Shown: positions 16,362 through 25,793, counted from the first letter of the stretch. The stretch: DNA of 64,000 nt from Pseudomonas sp. AN-1 (GCF_034057115.1 NZ_CP139195.1:3038001-3102000); one strand, 5' to 3'. Numbers and translations are program-made. The notes: a model not told the origin generated them from the letters alone.

Positions 16362-18551
16362 CTAGAGCGCTTCCAGCTTGGCGTAGGACAGCATCAGCCA
16401 CTTGCTGCCCTCGCCGTCGAAGTTGACCTGCACCCGCGCCTGCGCGCCGGAGCCCTCGTAGTTGAGGATCACCCCCTCGCCGAACAGGGCGTGGCGCACG
16501 CGCTGGCCGAGGGCGAAGGCGGTGTCCGGCACGCCGGCACCGGCGAACGGGCTGGCCACGCTGCTCTTGCCGGCATAGGGGCGGCTGACGCTGCCGGCCA
16601 GGCGGACCTCGTGGACCAGCCCCGGCGGAATCTCGCGGACGAAGCGCGACACCTTGTTGTAGGTCTCGCTGCCGTACAGGCGGCGGGTCTCGGCGTAGGT
16701 CAGCACCAGGCGCTGCATGGCGCGGGTCAGGCCGACGTAGGCGAGACGGCGCTCCTCCTCGAGGCGGCCGGGCTCCTCGAGGCTCATCTTGTGCGGGAAC
16801 AGGCCTTCCTCCATGCCGGCGAGGAACACCAGCGGGAACTCCAGGCCCTTGGCGCTGTGCAGGGTCATCAGCTGCACACTGTCCTCGCCCTCGTCGGCCT
16901 GGGCGTCGCCGGCCTCCAGCGCGGCGTGGTCGATGAACGCGGCGAGCGGCGACAGCTCGTCCTCCTCGCTCTCGAACGAACGCGCGGCGCTGACCAGCTC
17001 CTCGAGGTTGTCGACGCGGGTCTGGCCCTTCTCGCCCTTCTCGGCGAGATGGAAGGGGATCAGCCCGGTCTGCTCGATCACCGTCTGGGTCAAGAGGTGC
17101 AGCGGCATGTCCTCGACGCGCAGGGCAAGGCTGTCGATCAGCTCGACGAAGGCGTTCAGCGCGCCGGCGGCGCGGCCGGGCAGCAGCTTCTGGCCGACCG
17201 CCTGGTGCAGCGCGCGCCACAGCGACAGCTGCTGGTTGCGCGCCACCTCGCGGAGGATCTCCACGGTCTTCTCGCCGATGCCGCGCGGCGGCAGGTTGAG
17301 CACCCGCTCCAGCGCCGCGTCGTCGTCGCGCTGGCGGATCAGGCGCAGGTAGGCCATGGCGTTCTTGATCTCGGCGCGCTCGAAGAAGCGCTGGCCGCCG
17401 TAGATGCGGTAGGGAATCTTCTCCCGGAGCAGCGCTTCCTCCAGCACCCGCGACTGGGCGTTGGAGCGGTAGAGGATGGCGATCTCGCGGCGCTGCAGGC
17501 CATCCTTGCGCACGGCGTCCTGGATGCGCTCGACGATGAAGCGCGCCTCGTCGTGTTCGTTGAAGGCGGCGTACAGGCTGATCGGGTCGCCTTCGTCACC
17601 CTCGGTCCACAGCTGCTTGCCCAGGCGCCCCTGGTTATTGGCGATCAGTGCGTTGGCGGCCTCGAGGATGCGTGCGGTGGAGCGGTAGTTCTGCTCCAGG
17701 CGGATGGTCTCGGCGTCGGCGAAATCGCGCTCGAACTGCTGGATGTTCTCGATGCGCGCGCCGCGCCAGCCGTAGATCGACTGGTCGTCGTCGCCGACCA
17801 CCATCAGGCTGGTGCCGGCGCTGCCGCTGGGTGCGGCCAGGTGGCGCAGCCAGGCGTACTGCACGGCGTTGGTGTCCTGGAACTCGTCGACCAGGATGTG
17901 GCGGAAGCGCTGGCGGTAGTGTTCGAGCAGGCCCGGGTTGTCGCGCCACAGCTCCAGCGAGCGCAGCAGCAGCTCGGCGAAGTCGACCACCCCGGCGCGC
18001 GCACAGGCGGCCTCGTAGGCGCTGTAGATGTTGAGCATGGTGGCCAGGTACAGGTCGCCGGCCGGCTGGATGTGTTGCGGGCGGATGCCCTCGTCCTTCT
18101 GGCCGTTGATGAACCACTGCGCCTGGCGCACCGGCCAGCGCTGCTCGTCGAGGCCCAGCTCGCGGATCACCCGCTTGACCAGGCGCTGCTGGTCGTCGGA
18201 GTCGAGGATCTGGAAGTTCTCCGCCAGCCCCGCCTCCTGCCAGTGGGCCCGCAGCAGGCGGTGGGCGAGACCGTGGAAGGTGCCCACCCACATGCCGGCC
18301 GGGCTGCTGCCGAGCAGCTGCTCGATGCGCGCACGCATCTCGGCGGCGGCCTTGTTGGTGAAGGTGACCGAGAGGATCGAGTGCGGCCCGGCGCCCTCCA
18401 CCTCGATCAGCCAGGCGATGCGGTGCACCAGCACGCGGGTCTTGCCGGAGCCGGCGCCGGCCAGCACCAGCTGGCGGCCGAGCGGGGCGGCGACCGCCTG
18501 GCGTTGGGCATCGTTGAGGGAACTGAGCAGAAAGGATAGGTCTTCGCGCAT
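16362..18551 (-). CDS. uvrD: DNA helicase II (UvrD)
   Basis: This 729-residue superfamily 1A helicase unwinds DNA 3'-5' in nucleotide excision and mismatch repair. Walker A is AGAGSGKTR at residues 31-39. Motif II is DEFQDTN, motif III WRGARIENI, motif IV is in LEQNYRST, and motif VI is YVGLTRAMQRL. The C-terminal region ends in a Tudor-like ILNYEGSGAQARVQVNFDG. Length is full. It is transcribed leftward away from the GGDEF/EAL gene. Confidence 0.97.
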   Translation of the reverse strand: MREDLSFLLSSLNDAQRQAVAAPLGRQLVLAGAGSGKTRVLVHRIAWLIEVEGAGPHSILSVTFTNKAAAEMRARIEQLLGSSPAGMWVGTFHGLAHRLLRAHWQEAGLAENFQILDSDDQQRLVKRVIRELGLDEQRWPVRQAQWFINGQKDEGIRPQHIQPAGDLYLATMLNIYSAYEAACARAGVVDFAELLLRSLELWRDNPGLLEHYRQRFRHILVDEFQDTNAVQYAWLRHLAAPSGSAGTSLMVVGDDDQSIYGWRGARIENIQQFERDFADAETIRLEQNYRSTARILEAANALIANNQGRLGKQLWTEGDEGDPISLYAAFNEHDEARFIVERIQDAVRKDGLQRREIAILYRSNAQSRVLEEALLREKIPYRIYGGQRFFERAEIKNAMAYLRLIRQRDDDAALERVLNLPPRGIGEKTVEILREVARNQQLSLWRALHQAVGQKLLPGRAAGALNAFVELIDSLALRVEDMPLHLLTQTVIEQTGLIPFHLAEKGEKGQTRVDNLEELVSAARSFESEEDELSPLAAFIDHAALEAGDAQADEGEDSVQLMTLHSAKGLEFPLVFLAGMEEGLFPHKMSLEEPGRLEEERRLAYVGLTRAMQRLVLTYAETRRLYGSETYNKVSRFVREIPPGLVHEVRLAGSVSRPYAGKSSVASPFAGAGVPDTAFALGQRVRHALFGEGVILNYEGSGAQARVQVNFDGEGSKWLMLSYAKLEAL

Positions 18552-18659
18552 CGCGGCATTCTAGCGGTCGGGGCGAAGACGCGGCAAACTCTGGCCTGGC
18601 CGGAAGTGCCGGCCCACCGACGCAGGGAGAGCTGGCGCACATGTCCGGGACAATACGAC

Positions 18660-18667
18660 AAGAACAA
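18660..18667 (+). promoter_or_regulatory. Crc/Hfq-type CA motif in the translation-initiation region
   Basis: AAGAACAA is a perfect AANAANAA match, inside ACAAGAACAACAGCACAAG, 18-25 bp before the ATG of the GGDEF/EAL gene, with no clear Shine-Dalgarno sequence between. Hfq with Crc represses translation by binding such motifs near start codons in pseudomonads. Function at this gene is inferred. Confidence 0.55.
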
Positions 18668-18684
18668 CAGCACAAGTTGCGCCC

Positions 18685-20841
18685 ATGACCTTTCTCTTCT
18701 CCCACGATGTCCAGCCGCCGGCCATCGACCCCCAGGCGGTACGCCAGCAGTACGCCGTGGCGATCGATGCCGCCCTGACCCGCCAGCTGTATCGCGGTTC
18801 GCGCCTGCCCAGCCTGCTGATGCTGCTCGGCGGCCTCAGTTGCGTCGTCCTGCTCTGGGACCAGCAGCGCACCGGCATGCTCGCCGCCCTGCTCGGCTGG
18901 CTGGGCCTGCTGGTCGGCCTGCGCCTGTGGCAGACCCGCACCTTCCAGCGCGCCCCCGCCGAACGCCAGGCCGACCCGGTGTGGCGGCTGACCCTGCTGC
19001 TCGGCGCCGCCGCCTCGGGGCTGACCCTGGCGCTGGCCGGCATCCTGCTGATGCCGCTGGCCGAACCGCTGCAGCAGGCGCTGGTCTACGGCCTGCTGGC
19101 CACCGCGACCATCTCCGCCAGCGTGGCCTACGCCGCCAGCCTGCGCGCCTTCCTCGCCTTCGCCCTGCCGGCGCTGCTGCCTTCCAGCCTGTCGCTGCTC
19201 GGCAGCGACGACCTGCAGCTGCGCGGCTGGGGAGTGTTCGGCCTGCTCCTGCTGCCGGCCCTGCTGGTCAGCGCCTGGCAGATCAACCGCGCCTGGCAGC
19301 GCAACCTGCTGCACCGCTTCCAGAACCAGTCGCTGCTGGAGTTCCAGGAGCAGGCGCGCAAGGCCAGCATGCGCATGAACCAGGAACTGGCCAGCGAGGT
19401 GCGCCAGCGCCAGCAGGTCGAGGCCGAGCTGCGCACCGCGCAGCGGGCGCTGGAGGAACGGGTCAGCGAGCGCACCCGCGCGCTCAGCGAGAGCGAGCAG
19501 GCGCGCCGCGCCGAGGAGGCGCAGCGGCGCTTCCTCGCCAGCCACGATCCGCTGACCGGGCTGGCCAACCGCAGCCTGCTGCTGGAGAACCTCGACGCCG
19601 CCGTGGCGCGGGTGCGCGCCGCGGGCGGCGAACTGGCCCTGCTGCACCTCGACCTCGACCGCTTCAAGCTGCTCAACGAGAGCCTCGGCCACCAGGCCGC
19701 CGACAGCGTCCTCTGCGAGATGGCCCAGCGCCTGCGCGCCAGCCTGCCGCAGGCCGACACCATCGCGCGCATCGCGGTGGACGAGTTCGCCGTGCTGCTC
19801 GGTAGCGGCGGCCCGGCCGGCGAACTCGAGCCGCTCGGCCGGCGCCTGCTCGCCGTGCTGCGCCAGGGCATCGAGGTCGACGGCCAGGAGATGGTGGTCG
19901 GCGCCTCGCTGGGCATCGGCCTGCTGTCCGTCGCCGGCGACCCGGCCAGCCTGTTCAGCCAGGCGAGCATGGCCATGCGCCACGCCAAGCAGCTGGGCGG
20001 CAACAACCTGCAGTTCTACCGCAACAGCCTGCGTACCGGCAGCCGCGAGCGGCTGCTGCTCGAGGCGCAGCTGGACAAGGCGCTGGAGCGCAGCCAGCTG
20101 GAGGTGTTCTACCAGCCGCGCCTGACCCTGCGCAGCGAGCGCCTGCACGGCGCCGAGGCGCTGGTGCGCTGGCGCCACCCGGAGTTCGGCCTGCTGTCGC
20201 CGGGGGGCTTCATCGGCTTGGCCGAGGAGACCGGGCAGATCACCGCCATCGGCGACTTCGTCCTGCGCCAGGCCTGCCGCCAGGCGCAGGAGTGGCGGCA
20301 GAGCGGGCTGGCCGAGCTGCGCGTGTCGGTGAACGTCGCCATGGCCCAGCTGCGCCAGCCGGGCTTCGTCGCGCGGGTCGCGGCGATCCTCGCGGAAACC
20401 GGCCTGCCGGCGCACCTGCTGGAGCTGGAGCTGACCGAGAGCCAGCTGGCCGACAACGTCGAGACCCTGGCCGGGCAGTTCCGCGAGCTGCGCGCCCTCG
20501 GCGTGCGCCTGGCGATCGACGACTTCGGCACCGGCTATTCCTCGCTCGGCTACCTCAAGCACCTGCCGGTGGACGTGGTGAAGATCGATCGCACCTTCAT
20601 CCGCGAGCTGGACGCCGGCGAGGGCGGCGACGCGGCGATCACCCGGGCGATCATCGCCATGGCCCACAGCCTCGGCCTGCAGGTGGTGGCCGAGGGGGTG
20701 GAGCGGCCGGCGCAGCTGGAGTTCCTGCGCGAGCACGCCTGCGACGAGATCCAGGGCTACCTGATCAGCCACCCGGTGGAGGCGCTGACGCTGGCCGGGC
20801 TGCTGGACGCGCAGAAACCCAGGGTCAGCGCCCTCGCCTGA
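18685..20841 (+). CDS. Membrane-bound c-di-GMP protein: degenerate GGDEF plus intact EAL domain
   Basis: This 718-residue protein has about five to six N-terminal membrane segments (residues ~35-205), a coiled-coil linker (~215-290), a GGDEF domain (~290-450) and an EAL domain (~455-710). The cyclase signature is AVDEF at residues 364-368 instead of GGDEF, so synthesis of c-di-GMP is unlikely. The phosphodiesterase site looks intact: EALVRW (EAL at 491-493), ELTES, DDFGTGYSSL, KIDRTFI and AEGVE. It therefore probably degrades c-di-GMP. A CA motif before the start suggests Crc/Hfq control. Confidence 0.9.
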   Translation: MTFLFSHDVQPPAIDPQAVRQQYAVAIDAALTRQLYRGSRLPSLLMLLGGLSCVVLLWDQQRTGMLAALLGWLGLLVGLRLWQTRTFQRAPAERQADPVWRLTLLLGAAASGLTLALAGILLMPLAEPLQQALVYGLLATATISASVAYAASLRAFLAFALPALLPSSLSLLGSDDLQLRGWGVFGLLLLPALLVSAWQINRAWQRNLLHRFQNQSLLEFQEQARKASMRMNQELASEVRQRQQVEAELRTAQRALEERVSERTRALSESEQARRAEEAQRRFLASHDPLTGLANRSLLLENLDAAVARVRAAGGELALLHLDLDRFKLLNESLGHQAADSVLCEMAQRLRASLPQADTIARIAVDEFAVLLGSGGPAGELEPLGRRLLAVLRQGIEVDGQEMVVGASLGIGLLSVAGDPASLFSQASMAMRHAKQLGGNNLQFYRNSLRTGSRERLLLEAQLDKALERSQLEVFYQPRLTLRSERLHGAEALVRWRHPEFGLLSPGGFIGLAEETGQITAIGDFVLRQACRQAQEWRQSGLAELRVSVNVAMAQLRQPGFVARVAAILAETGLPAHLLELELTESQLADNVETLAGQFRELRALGVRLAIDDFGTGYSSLGYLKHLPVDVVKIDRTFIRELDAGEGGDAAITRAIIAMAHSLGLQVVAEGVERPAQLEFLREHACDEIQGYLISHPVEALTLAGLLDAQKPRVSALA

Positions 20842-20845
20842 AGCG

Positions 20846-20890
20846 CGCGGCTGAGCCGGCGCCGCCCCGGGGTGCGCCGGCTCAGCCGCG
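20846..20890. terminator. 17-bp perfect inverted repeat between convergent genes
   Basis: The arms at 20846-20862 and 20874-20890 (CGCGGCTGAGCCGGCGC and its complement) pair perfectly around an 11-base loop that itself contains CCCCGGGG. The stop of the leftward trhP gene (20882-20884) lies inside the right arm. It is probably a bidirectional terminator, though it lacks T-runs. Confidence 0.7.
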
Positions 20891-22252
20891 GGTGCTGCCG
20901 CCGTCCAGGTGACGCATCAGCAGCGCGTACTGCAGGTCGATCTCCTCCGGCACCGGCAGGTAGACCACGTGGCCGTCGCCTGGCGCCACCGTGGCGCTCT
21001 CGCCCTTCTTGTCGAGCATGTGCTCGAGGCGGAAGTTGAGGTTACCCTGCGGGCTCATCAGCTCGAGCAGGTCGCCGACCTGGAAGCGGTTCTTCACCGC
21101 CACCTCGGCCAGGCCGTCCTTGCGCACCCCGGTGAACTCGCCGACGAACTGCTGGCGCTCGGACAGCGAGTAGCCGTGCTGGTAGTTCTGGTATTCGTCG
21201 TGCACGTGGCGGCGCAGGAAGCCCTCGGTGTAGCCGCGGTGGGCCAGCGACTCGAGGGTGTCCATCAGGCTCATGTCGAACGGCCGCCCGGCCACCGCGT
21301 CGTCGATCGCCTTGCGGTACACCTGGGCGGTGCGCGCCACGTAGTAGTGGCTCTTGGTGCGGCCCTCGATCTTCAGCGAGTGCACGCCCATCTGGGTCAG
21401 GCGCTCGACGTGCTGCACGGCGCGCAGGTCCTTGGAGTTCATGATGTAGGTGCCGTGCTCGTCCTCGAACGCCTCCATGTACTCGCCGGGACGGTTGCTT
21501 TCTTCCAGCAGCATCACCTGGTCGGTGGGCGCGCCGGCGCCGAGGGTCGGCTCAACCGCCTGGTCGAGCTGCATCACCGGGATCGGCTCGTGGACGTGGA
21601 CGACGTTGCCCAGCTCGTCCTCCTTGCCCTCGTGCACCTTGTACTCCCAGCGGCAGGCGTTGGTGCAGGTGCCCTGGTTGGGGTCGCGGTGGTTGAGGTA
21701 GCCGGACAGCAGGCAACGCCCGGAGTAGGCCATGCACAGCGCGCCGTGGACGAACACCTCCAGCTCGATGGCCGGCACCTGCTCGCGGATCTCGGCGATC
21801 TCCTCCAGCGACAGCTCGCGCGAGAGGATGATGCGGCTGACGCCGATGCGCCGCCAGAACTCCACCGAGGCCCAGTTCACCGCGTTGGCCTGCACCGACA
21901 GGTGGATCGCCTGCGCGGGGAAGTGGTCGCGCACCAGCATGATCAGCCCCGGGTCGGACATGATCAGCGCGTCCGGGCCCATCGCCACCACCGGCTCGAG
22001 GTCCCGGATGAAGGTCTTCAGCTTGGCGTTGTGCGGGGCGATGTTGACCACCACGTAGAACTTCTTGCCCAGCGCGTGGGCCTCGTCGATGCCCAGCTTG
22101 AGGTTGGCGTGGTCGAACTCGTTGTTGCGCACCCGCAGGCTGTAGCGCGGCTGCCCGGCGTACACCGCGTCGGCGCCGTAGGCGAAGGCGTAGCGCATGC
22201 TTTTCAGCGTGCCGGCGGGGGAGAGCAGTTCGGGACGGAAGGCGGTGGTCAT
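20882..22252 (-). CDS. trhP: Peptidase U32 family tRNA hydroxylation protein (TrhP / YegQ)
   Basis: This 456-residue U32-family protein has the start of the YegQ group (RPELLSPAGTLKSMRYAFAY), the U32 signature region ELEVFVHGALCMAYSGRCLLSGYL, and cysteines consistent with an iron-sulfur site (CTNACRW). E. coli TrhP is needed for prephenate-dependent 5-hydroxyuridine formation at tRNA position 34. ATG 22252 matches the family start (MTTAFRPELL); a longer start at 22291 adds non-conserved sequence. Confidence 0.92.
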   Translation of the reverse strand: MTTAFRPELLSPAGTLKSMRYAFAYGADAVYAGQPRYSLRVRNNEFDHANLKLGIDEAHALGKKFYVVVNIAPHNAKLKTFIRDLEPVVAMGPDALIMSDPGLIMLVRDHFPAQAIHLSVQANAVNWASVEFWRRIGVSRIILSRELSLEEIAEIREQVPAIELEVFVHGALCMAYSGRCLLSGYLNHRDPNQGTCTNACRWEYKVHEGKEDELGNVVHVHEPIPVMQLDQAVEPTLGAGAPTDQVMLLEESNRPGEYMEAFEDEHGTYIMNSKDLRAVQHVERLTQMGVHSLKIEGRTKSHYYVARTAQVYRKAIDDAVAGRPFDMSLMDTLESLAHRGYTEGFLRRHVHDEYQNYQHGYSLSERQQFVGEFTGVRKDGLAEVAVKNRFQVGDLLELMSPQGNLNFRLEHMLDKKGESATVAPGDGHVVYLPVPEEIDLQYALLMRHLDGGSTRG

Positions 22253-22412
22253 GGCGCGGCAGACTCGCAGGGCGTCGGAAAAACGCAGCATTTTACTGTG
22301 GATTGACCACGAATGCGCGCCCGCCCGCCAGCGGCGCGACAGGCGCGGCCTTGCCCCGGAGCGCGGCGCTGCCTAGAGTCGCGCCCCTCGACAGCGTGGA
22401 GTGAGACCCGAG

Positions 22413-23234
22413 ATGCGCAAACCGGCCAGACGGAAACCGGCCCGCAAGAAACCCGCCAACCGCCTGCTGCAACTGGGGATCGCCCTGCTGGCGGCGCTGG
22501 CCGCGGCCTTCCTGGTCCCGCCACAGGCCCCGGACAGCTTCCAGGCAGCCAAGCGGATCGCCCGCGACATCCACGGCGAGCGGGGGCAGACCTTCTACTG
22601 CGGCTGCGCCTACCAGGGCAACCGCGTCGACCTGGCCAGCTGCGGCTACCGCCCGCGCAGGAACGCCCAGCGCGCGGCGCGCATCGAGTGGGAGCACGTG
22701 GTGCCGGCCTGGGTGATCGGCCACCAGCGCCAGTGCTGGCAGCAGGGCGGGCGCGACCGCTGCAGCGAAAGGGACCCGGTGTTCGCCCGCGCCGAGGCCG
22801 ACCTGCACAACCTGGTGCCGGCCATCGGCGAGGTCAACGGCGACCGCAGCAACTTCCCGCTCACCGACCGGCTGGCCGCCAGTCCCGGGCAATACGGCCG
22901 GTGCGGGATGGTGATCGACTTCCGCAGCCGCCAGGCCATGCCCCCCGAGGCGACTCGCGGCGCCATCGCGCGCACCTACCTGTACATGCACGAGCGCTAC
23001 CAGCTGCGCCTGTCCAAGCAGGACCGCCAGCGCTACGAGGCCTGGCACCGCCTGCACCCGGCCAGCGAGGCCGAGCGCCGGCGCAACCAGGCGATCGCCT
23101 GCAAGATGGGCTGGGGCAATCCGTACGTCGGCGAAGTGGCGCTGTGGCGCTGCGGCTTCGGCCGTCTCGGCGAGGTGGCCGGCAGCGCGCTCGGCATCGC
23201 CGGCTCGCTGGCCGAGGCGGCTCTCCGGCGCTGA
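22413..23234 (+). CDS. Endonuclease I family, exported DNase
   Basis: This 273-residue protein opens with a very basic N-terminus (RKPARRKPARKK) before a hydrophobic segment (LLQLGIALLAALAAAFLVPP), so it is exported or membrane-tethered. The endonuclease I core is visible: YCGCAYQG, EWEHVVPAW with the catalytic His, and ADLHNLVPAIGEVNGDRSNF. Family members are periplasmic or secreted non-specific DNases. The C-terminus (about residues 240-273) extends past the core. ATG 22413 is 11 bp after GGAG; a GTG at 22401 is less likely. Confidence 0.88.
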   Translation: MRKPARRKPARKKPANRLLQLGIALLAALAAAFLVPPQAPDSFQAAKRIARDIHGERGQTFYCGCAYQGNRVDLASCGYRPRRNAQRAARIEWEHVVPAWVIGHQRQCWQQGGRDRCSERDPVFARAEADLHNLVPAIGEVNGDRSNFPLTDRLAASPGQYGRCGMVIDFRSRQAMPPEATRGAIARTYLYMHERYQLRLSKQDRQRYEAWHRLHPASEAERRRNQAIACKMGWGNPYVGEVALWRCGFGRLGEVAGSALGIAGSLAEAALRR

Positions 23235-23323
23235 GCACGGCGCGGGCCGGATGCCCGCGCGCGCCGTTTGCCGTATAAGGGAGACTGGAATTCTCCACGC
23301 CACAACGAGCACCGCACAAACCG

Positions 23324-24217
23324 ATGAAAACCCCGAAACGCCTTGAGCCGCTGGTCGAGGACGGCCTGATCGACGAGGTCATCCGTCCGCTGATGAGCGG
23401 CAAGGAAGCGGCCGTGTACGTGGTGCGCTGCGGCAACCAGCTGCGCTGCGCCAAGGTCTACAAGGAAGCCAACAAGCGCGGCTTCCGCCAGGCCGCCGAA
23501 TACCAGGAAGGCCGCAAGGTGCGCAACAGCCGCGACGCGCGCGCCATGGCCAAGGGCAGCAAGTACGGCCGCCGCGAGCAGGAGGAGTCCTGGCAGAACG
23601 CCGAGGTGGCCGCACTGTACCGCCTGGACGGCGCCGGCGTGCGCGTGCCCAAGCCCCACGACTTCCTCGACGGCGTGCTGCTGATGGAGATGGTCGCCGG
23701 CGCCGACGGCGATGCCGCGCCGCGCCTCAACGACGTCGAGCTGACCGCCGAGCAGGCCCGCGAATACCACGCCTTCATGATCCGCCAGGTGGTGCTGATG
23801 CTCTGCGCCGGCCTGGTGCACGGCGACCTCTCCGAGTTCAACGTGCTGCTCGGCCCGGACGGCCCGGTGGTGATCGACCTGCCGCAGGCAGTGGACGCCG
23901 CCGGCAACAACCATGCACTGCGCATGCTCGAGCGCGACGTCGCCAACATGAACGCCTACTTCGGCCAGTTCGCCCCCGAACTGCGCGAGTGCAAGCATGC
24001 CAAGGAGATGTGGGCGCTGTACGAAGCCGGCAAGCTGACGCCGAGCAGCGTGCTGACTGGCGAGTTCGACGAGCCGGAGGAAGCCGCCGACCTCGACGCG
24101 GTGCTGCGCGAGATCGAGGCCACCCTGGCCGACGAGGCGCGGCGCAAGGCCGCGCTGGAGGCGGCCGACGCGCCGGCAGTACGCGAGGAACCGACGCCGC
24201 CGTGGCTGCGCGGCTGA
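23324..24217 (+). CDS. RIO1-like serine/threonine protein kinase
   Basis: This 297-residue atypical kinase has LMSGKEAAVYVVRC as the nucleotide loop, AKVYK with the ATP-binding lysine, HGDLSEFNVL as the catalytic loop and VIDLPQAVD with the metal-binding aspartate. The set matches bacterial RIO1-like kinases. The 60 C-terminal residues are acidic and Ala-rich. The target is unknown. It is a single gene with a spaced promoter region. Confidence 0.92.
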   Translation: MKTPKRLEPLVEDGLIDEVIRPLMSGKEAAVYVVRCGNQLRCAKVYKEANKRGFRQAAEYQEGRKVRNSRDARAMAKGSKYGRREQEESWQNAEVAALYRLDGAGVRVPKPHDFLDGVLLMEMVAGADGDAAPRLNDVELTAEQAREYHAFMIRQVVLMLCAGLVHGDLSEFNVLLGPDGPVVIDLPQAVDAAGNNHALRMLERDVANMNAYFGQFAPELRECKHAKEMWALYEAGKLTPSSVLTGEFDEPEEAADLDAVLREIEATLADEARRKAALEAADAPAVREEPTPPWLRG

Positions 24218-24250
24218 ACGGCGGGACTGCCGCCGCCGGCACGGGGCGCA

Positions 24251-24282
24251 GAAAAGACACGGCCCGCCGGATGGCGGGCCGT
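24251..24282 (-). terminator. Terminator of the YdcH-like gene
   Basis: ACGGCCCGCC and GGCGGGCCGT (24259-24282) pair perfectly around GGAT. Read leftward, the stem is followed by GTCTTTTC. It may serve both convergent genes. Confidence 0.8.
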
Positions 24283-24299
24283 GACGGCAAGGCCGGGCG

Positions 24300-24518
24300 T
24301 CAGGCCGCGGCGGCGTCCTTGAGGATCACGTAGAGCTGGTCCTTGAGGCTGAGTTTCTCCTTCTTCAGGGTCTCGATCTCGGCATCGGTGCCCAGCTCGA
24401 TGCGCGCCTCGAGGTTCTTGATGCGCTGGTCCAGCTCGTTGTGCTCGTCGAACAGACGGGTGAAGTGCGCGTCTTCGGTCTTCAGGCGGGTGATCAGGTC
24501 GCGATATTCGGGAAACAT
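24300..24518 (-). CDS. YdcH family (DUF465) small coiled-coil protein
   Basis: This 72-residue, mostly helical protein has the DUF465 pattern: YRDLITRLKTEDAHFTRLFD, EHNELDQRIKNLEARI and LKKEKLSLKDQLYVIL. It is likely a dimeric coiled coil. Function is unknown. It has a good Shine-Dalgarno sequence (CAGGAG) before ATG 24518. Confidence 0.88.
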   Translation of the reverse strand: MFPEYRDLITRLKTEDAHFTRLFDEHNELDQRIKNLEARIELGTDAEIETLKKEKLSLKDQLYVILKDAAAA

Positions 24519-24759
24519 GCAAACTCCTGGTTCGTGGCTACAGCGAAGGGGCGGGCGGCCATGACGGCCGCAGCATCGGGAAACCGTGACTTGCTCTTGG
24601 CTTCATGGTGGCACCGCCGCGGCCGCGCGTATTGACCGGGATCATGCGCCATCGCGGCGCCGACCGTGCGCCGGCTCGTCGTGCGACTGGACAGCGCGCC
24701 CCGGCTCCGGTCAGATCAGCCGGTCAGTTCCGCAACCATGTCATCGAAGGAGATTCCCC

Positions 24760-25770
24760 ATGCAAGGCAAGGCCATCTACGTCCAGCCGGGCGGCGGCTA
24801 CGACAGGGTCAGCGTCGGCAGCAGCACCGCGGCCGCCCCCGGGCCGGGCGAGATCAGCGTGCGCCTGCACGCCAGCTCGCTCAACTACCACGACTTCGCC
24901 GTGGTCAGCGGCATGTGGGGGCCGAGCGAGCCACGCATCCCGATGGCCGACGGCGCCGGCGAGGTGATCGCCGTGGGCGCCGGGGTCGACGAGTTCGCCG
25001 TCGGCGACTCGGTGGTCAGCACCTTCTTCCCCGACTGGCTGGACGGCGAGCCGCCGGTCGAGGGCTTCGCCACGGTGCCGGGCGACGGCATCGACGGCTA
25101 CGCCCGCGAAGTGGTGACCGCCCGCGCCAGCGCCTTCACCCGCGCGCCGCGCGGCTGGAGCCACGCCGAGGCGGCCACCCTGACCACCGCCGGCCTCACC
25201 GCCTGGCGCGCGCTGATGGCCGACGGCGCGCTGAAGGCCGGCGACACTGTGCTGGTGCAGGGCACCGGCGGCGTGTCGATCTTCGCCCTGCAGTTCGCCA
25301 AGCTGGCCGGCGCCACGGTGATCGCCACCTCGTCCAGCGACGCCAAGCTCGAGCGCCTCGCGGCCATGGGCGCCGACCACCTGATCAACTACCGCACGGA
25401 TCCGGCCTGGGGCGAAACCGCCCGCGCGCTGACCGGCGGGCGCGGCGTCGACCACGTCATCGAGGTCGGCGGCCCGGCCACCCTGGCGCAGTCGATGGCC
25501 GCCGCGCGGGTCGGCGGGCACATCGCGGTGATCGGCATCCTCAGCGGGGTGGCCGGCGAACTGCCGCTGGTGCCGGCGCTGCTCAAGCAGCTGCGCCTGC
25601 AGGGCGTGCTGGTCGGCAGCCGCGCCCAGCAGCAGGCGATGGTCCGCGCCATCGACGCCAACGGCCTGCGCCCGGTGATCGACCGCCGCTTCGCCCTCGA
25701 GGAAATCGTCGAGGCGTTCCGCTACCAGGAAAGCAACCGGCACTTCGGCAAGATCTGCCTGGAGTTCTGA
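24760..25770 (+). CDS. Zinc-independent alcohol dehydrogenase / quinone oxidoreductase (MDR family)
   Basis: This 336-residue NAD(P)-dependent oxidoreductase has the MDR N-terminal domain (SLNYHDFAVVSG, GAGEVIAVGAGV, FAVGDSVV) and a Rossmann domain with VLVQGTGGVSIFALQFAKLAGA. It lacks the structural-zinc cysteine cluster, so it belongs with quinone oxidoreductase-like members. The substrate is unknown. The start follows a strong GAAGGAGA site; longer in-frame starts lack homology. Confidence 0.88.
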   Translation: MQGKAIYVQPGGGYDRVSVGSSTAAAPGPGEISVRLHASSLNYHDFAVVSGMWGPSEPRIPMADGAGEVIAVGAGVDEFAVGDSVVSTFFPDWLDGEPPVEGFATVPGDGIDGYAREVVTARASAFTRAPRGWSHAEAATLTTAGLTAWRALMADGALKAGDTVLVQGTGGVSIFALQFAKLAGATVIATSSSDAKLERLAAMGADHLINYRTDPAWGETARALTGGRGVDHVIEVGGPATLAQSMAAARVGGHIAVIGILSGVAGELPLVPALLKQLRLQGVLVGSRAQQQAMVRAIDANGLRPVIDRRFALEEIVEAFRYQESNRHFGKICLEF

Positions 25771-25793
25771 GGCAGTCGCGACGGACGCCCAAC

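Noticed and set aside
22401-22412. GTG start for endonuclease I at 22401
   Set aside because: The GGAG overlaps this codon, whereas ATG 22413 is correctly spaced after it.
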